A DNA stretch of 64,000 nucleotides from Flaccisagitta enflata. Lineage: Eukaryota > Chaetognatha > Sagittoidea > Aphragmophora. The position numbers and the translations under genes are program-made. A model generated the notes under the pieces. That model searched no databases, was not told the origin of the DNA, and saw only the letters and a program-made list of their open reading frames with translations. This document shows positions 61,759 through 64,000 of the stretch, one piece after another (position 1 is the first letter of the stretch; each line of letters opens with the position of its first letter). The stretch covers positions 25,358,001-25,422,000 of the forward strand of contig OZ231127.1 of the NCBI GenBank assembly GCA_965153355.1. The letters run 5' to 3'.

Positions 61759-62325
61759 ACAAGGCCGGATACACGGGCCAAGACGGTGCGCCTGCCGTAA
61801 TTAATTCTTAGACCTATCCCTAGCACTATCAGACCTATCCCAAGCTCTATTGACCTAACCGTAGATGATTATCTTAATGAATGAAATGACGAGTAACATG
61901 AATGATGAACGAGATGAGTTTTTATGAGATTTTAGACATTTTCTGCGATTTTTCATTCTAAAACGATGAACCAACCGTCGGACCAACGGACCCGCTCTTT
62001 AAGACCTAACCGTAGCTGAATATGATAATGAATGAAATGTCGAGTAATATGAATGACGCTCGATATAAGTTTTTCATGAGAATTTAATCATTTTCTGCCA
62101 TTTTTCACTCTAGAAGTAGAACACCGAACGACGGACTGGCTCTATCAAACCTATCCGTGGCTGAATATGATAATTAATGAAATGACAAGTAACATGAATG
62201 ATGAACGATATGATTTTTTAAGAAATATGAAACATTTTCTGCGATTTTCAACTCGAGTGTGACCGACCAACCAACCGAACGACAGACAGAGCCTCTTACG
62301 GAGGTGCTATGGCGCACCTAAAAAG
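61759..62325 (+). mobile_element. type E hairpin element with internal tandem
   Basis: AACAAGGCCGGATACACGGG, then GGTGCGCCTGCCG. Three internal units of about 150 bp (GAATATGATAATGAATGAAA, GAATGATGAACGA, CATTTTCTGCGATTTTTCA) follow, then CCGACCAACCAACCGAACG, GAGCCTCTTACGGA, hairpin GGTGCTATGGCGCACC, TAAAAA. The hairpin arm GGCGCACC is the exact complement of the 5' motif GGTGCGCC, which is unlike types A, B and C. Confidence 0.82.
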
Positions 62326-62634
62326 GAGCTGAAATAGAGTGGAGAAAGAAACTTTGCAAGCATCTAGTAGGTAGAAAAGAACAAGAGATAGAGCAAGGAG
62401 TTGGGTTGTAGGTAATGTTGAACGAACGAAAACAAGGCACACTTACTTTGTTTAATTGTAAATCGCGAAGTAGCATTTCTTTGGAATGAAAATCCTTGAG
62501 TTGAAATCTATCGATTTTAGCTTTTAAGTTGCTTGTCGCTATGACTAATTCTTATATGTAAGCTCTAAATCAAGGGATATCCATTTAAGGATGGATTTAA
62601 GCCTAGGATTTCACTTCGCGAATCAGTCGAGTGT

Positions 62635-62823
62635 GAAGGCCGTATACACGACTACCGATGTCGCGTGCGGGTGGGCAGGGGTAGAAATCAAAAAGGCCAA
62701 CCCAAGCATTTGGGCAGGAGCAGTAATGCAAAAACCGCCCATAATGCCAAAAAAGCTTATGCGGACGGACGGACGGACTGACTGACATAGCGGGTTATAG
62801 AGTCGCGTGCACGCGACTAAAAA
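62635..62823 (+). mobile_element. type A element, short form
   Basis: GAAGGCCGTATACACGACTA, GTCGCGTGCGGGTGGGCAGG, CATTTGGGCAGGAGCAGTAA, CGGACGGACGGACGG, AGCGGGTTATAGA, perfect hairpin GTCGCGTGCACGCGAC, TAAAAA. The starting AACAAGG has mutated. Confidence 0.85.
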
Positions 62824-62907
62824 GTGGTGTGAACGGATTGATCGATGGGTCGATGAGCCCACCGCGGTGCCTGGCGCCTTTCCAACAGGCATTGACTTGA
62901 GAAATGG

Positions 62908-62909
<2 letters not shown>

Positions 62910-62986
<77 letters not shown>
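62910..62986. repeat. (AG)n microsatellite
   Basis: About 38 AG units. Confidence 0.97.
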
Positions 62987-62988
<2 letters not shown>

Positions 62989-62989
62989 A

Positions 62990-63500
62990 ACCAACACTGC
63001 TATGGTCGAAATATGAACAGTTATTTGTTACTAACGTCACTGAAGACATCAAGGACTTACTTATTCCTTATATCTGTTTCCGTCATTTAAAGACAAATAA
63101 ACTGCCGCCGTGCCAAGTAGGATGTAATTCTAATGTAACTAGATGGCTTTCGCGCGAGTGTAATTTCTTGCTGACGCTTCGCTTTCGTTTTTTTCTCGGC
63201 CATTAACGCGCCTGGTTGATCCTTGACGATAGTGACAGCCCCGAGGAGGAAGTCGTTCTTCAGCTTCACGTGGCTGTCAAGTGCGCAACGCGCGCACGCG
63301 CTTTGCAAAAGCGAAGGGGGAGAAAGCCCCCTGAATATTCGCTTGCATCCTTAAAACTGATTCCGTCTATCGCGCTAGGCTCTAGAAATAGCTATCTTTG
63401 TATCACTAGATACCCTTTTTGAGGCGTCATGATTCTAATGGACTAAAGCAATGAAATCTTTAAAGGGTATTCACAGAGCCCACACTGTATTCCGTATTAG
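62990..63500. other. non-repetitive DNA, no assigned gene
   Basis: The plus frame continues open from the AG run to 63206 (SKYEQLFVTNVTEDIKDLL...). On the minus strand, after CGCACTTGACAG at 63269 (acceptor-like), the bases read HVKLKNDFLLGAVTIVKDQ to about 63210, which has coding-like codons and faintly recalls a C2-domain strand pair. Neither is supported by a full exon structure. Confidence 0.3.
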
Positions 63501-63517
63501 CTAAAACTAGTAAAATT

Positions 63518-63580
63518 CAGAGACAGACAGACAGACAGAGACAGACAGACAGACAGAGACAGACAGACAGAGAGAGAGGT
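63518..63580. repeat. (GACA)n microsatellite
   Basis: GAGACAGACAGACAGACA units, 18 bp higher-order repeats. Confidence 0.93.
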
Positions 63581-63664
63581 TAGAGAAACGTCGCATACGG
63601 ACGGAAGCACGCATTTCTAAAGGTTATCACTAACAAAACGATGCTAACAGCTAATAGTATGGAA

Positions 63665-63874
63665 ACAAGGCTAACACCTTACAGTCGCGCGCGGTCGTTA
63701 AGACCATAAGACCAAAAGACTAAAAGACTAAATGTAAATTGTCTTGAAATTACTTAAAAGGACTTAAATGACGTAAAATGACGTAAAATGACAAAAAAAA
63801 AGCTAAGTGTGACGGAAAGACTGACCAACCGACGGACAGAGCGGGTTATATAGTCGCGTGCACGCGAATTAAAA
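63665..63874 (+). mobile_element. type A element, long form, near window end
   Basis: AACAAGGCTAACACCTTACA, GTCGCGCGCGGTCG, AATGACGTAAAATGACGTAA array, GACTGACCAACCGACGGACA, GAGCGGGTTATATA, hairpin GTCGCGTGCACGCGAA, TTAAAAA. Confidence 0.8.
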
Positions 63875-64000
63875 ACTGTAACTCAATTGGCCAATTAGTA
63901 GAATAGATCTACGAAGAGAGCACCGCACTCCAGATTGTGCACAACGCACCATTCTTTATCGGATGATTTTTTTTATGACTAGCCAGCGTTCTGGTAAAGA

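Overview
This is eukaryotic, intron-containing DNA from an animal genome loaded with repeats. It has no bacterial-style gene packing, no operons, no rRNA, no recognisable tRNA and no CRISPR array. The only gene I can name is a fragment of importin-4 (karyopherin-beta family) on the minus strand. It consists of three consecutive internal exons at 14200-13942, 11558-11455 and 6788-6646, with GT-AG splice sites and matching phases, encoding about 168 residues of HEAT repeats. No exon for either end of the protein is visible here. The lineage cannot be fixed from this sequence: an invertebrate is likely, and the extreme dinucleotide-repeat load recalls crustaceans, but that is only an impression.

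Almost everything else is mobile or tandem DNA. (1) A superfamily of short elements (types A, B, C, E below) begins near AACAAGGCC and ends in a perfect or near-perfect hairpin followed by TAAAAA, with a GACC/GACG array just before the hairpin. The sequence of the hairpin differs between types, and a motif near the 5' end changes with it. (2) A second dispersed family (type D) has a GC-rich palindromic body (CAGCGGCCCCGAAGGGG) and drags 20-21 bp minisatellites of the GGCCTCAAGACTGGGATTTG kind. (3) TA-flanked MITE-like elements lie at 8572-9352, 10388-10897 and 52260-52959. (4) A 1.5 kb hAT-like element at 58067-59567 has an exact 8 bp target duplication. (5) Several foldback or palindromic elements occur, the largest being 15646-19570 and 49105-50556. 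(6) Tandem arrays have units of 55 bp (3488-4770), about 77 bp (40020-41520), about 150 bp (56530-57415) and others. (7) More than twenty long microsatellites are present, mostly (CT/AG)n, (GT)n and (ATC)n.

Layout: 1-5 kb type D minisatellite, a foldback, a type A element and the 55 bp satellite; 5-6.6 kb TG-rich arrays; 6.6-14.2 kb importin-4 exons, with introns holding D, B and MITE insertions; 14.4-19.6 kb B and A fragments and a 3.9 kb foldback; 20-25.5 kb mostly AT-rich sequence with D and A copies; 25.5-27.8 kb a dense D cluster; 28-32 kb A copy, acidic-codon repeat and ATC/CA/TC arrays; 32-39 kb low-gene DNA with one signal-peptide-like first-exon candidate (36155); 39-43.7 kb A copy, 77 bp arrays and a tandem segmental duplication; 44-47.6 kb D copies and one minus-strand exon candidate; 47.7-51.7 kb A copies and a nested foldback; 52-56.3 kb C and A copies, a MITE and a foldback; 56.5-60 kb T-rich tandem array and the hAT-like element; 60-64 kb C, E and A copies. 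A few other exon-like stretches are listed at low confidence and left unnamed. Repeat boundaries are by eye, and no identity percentages were computed.
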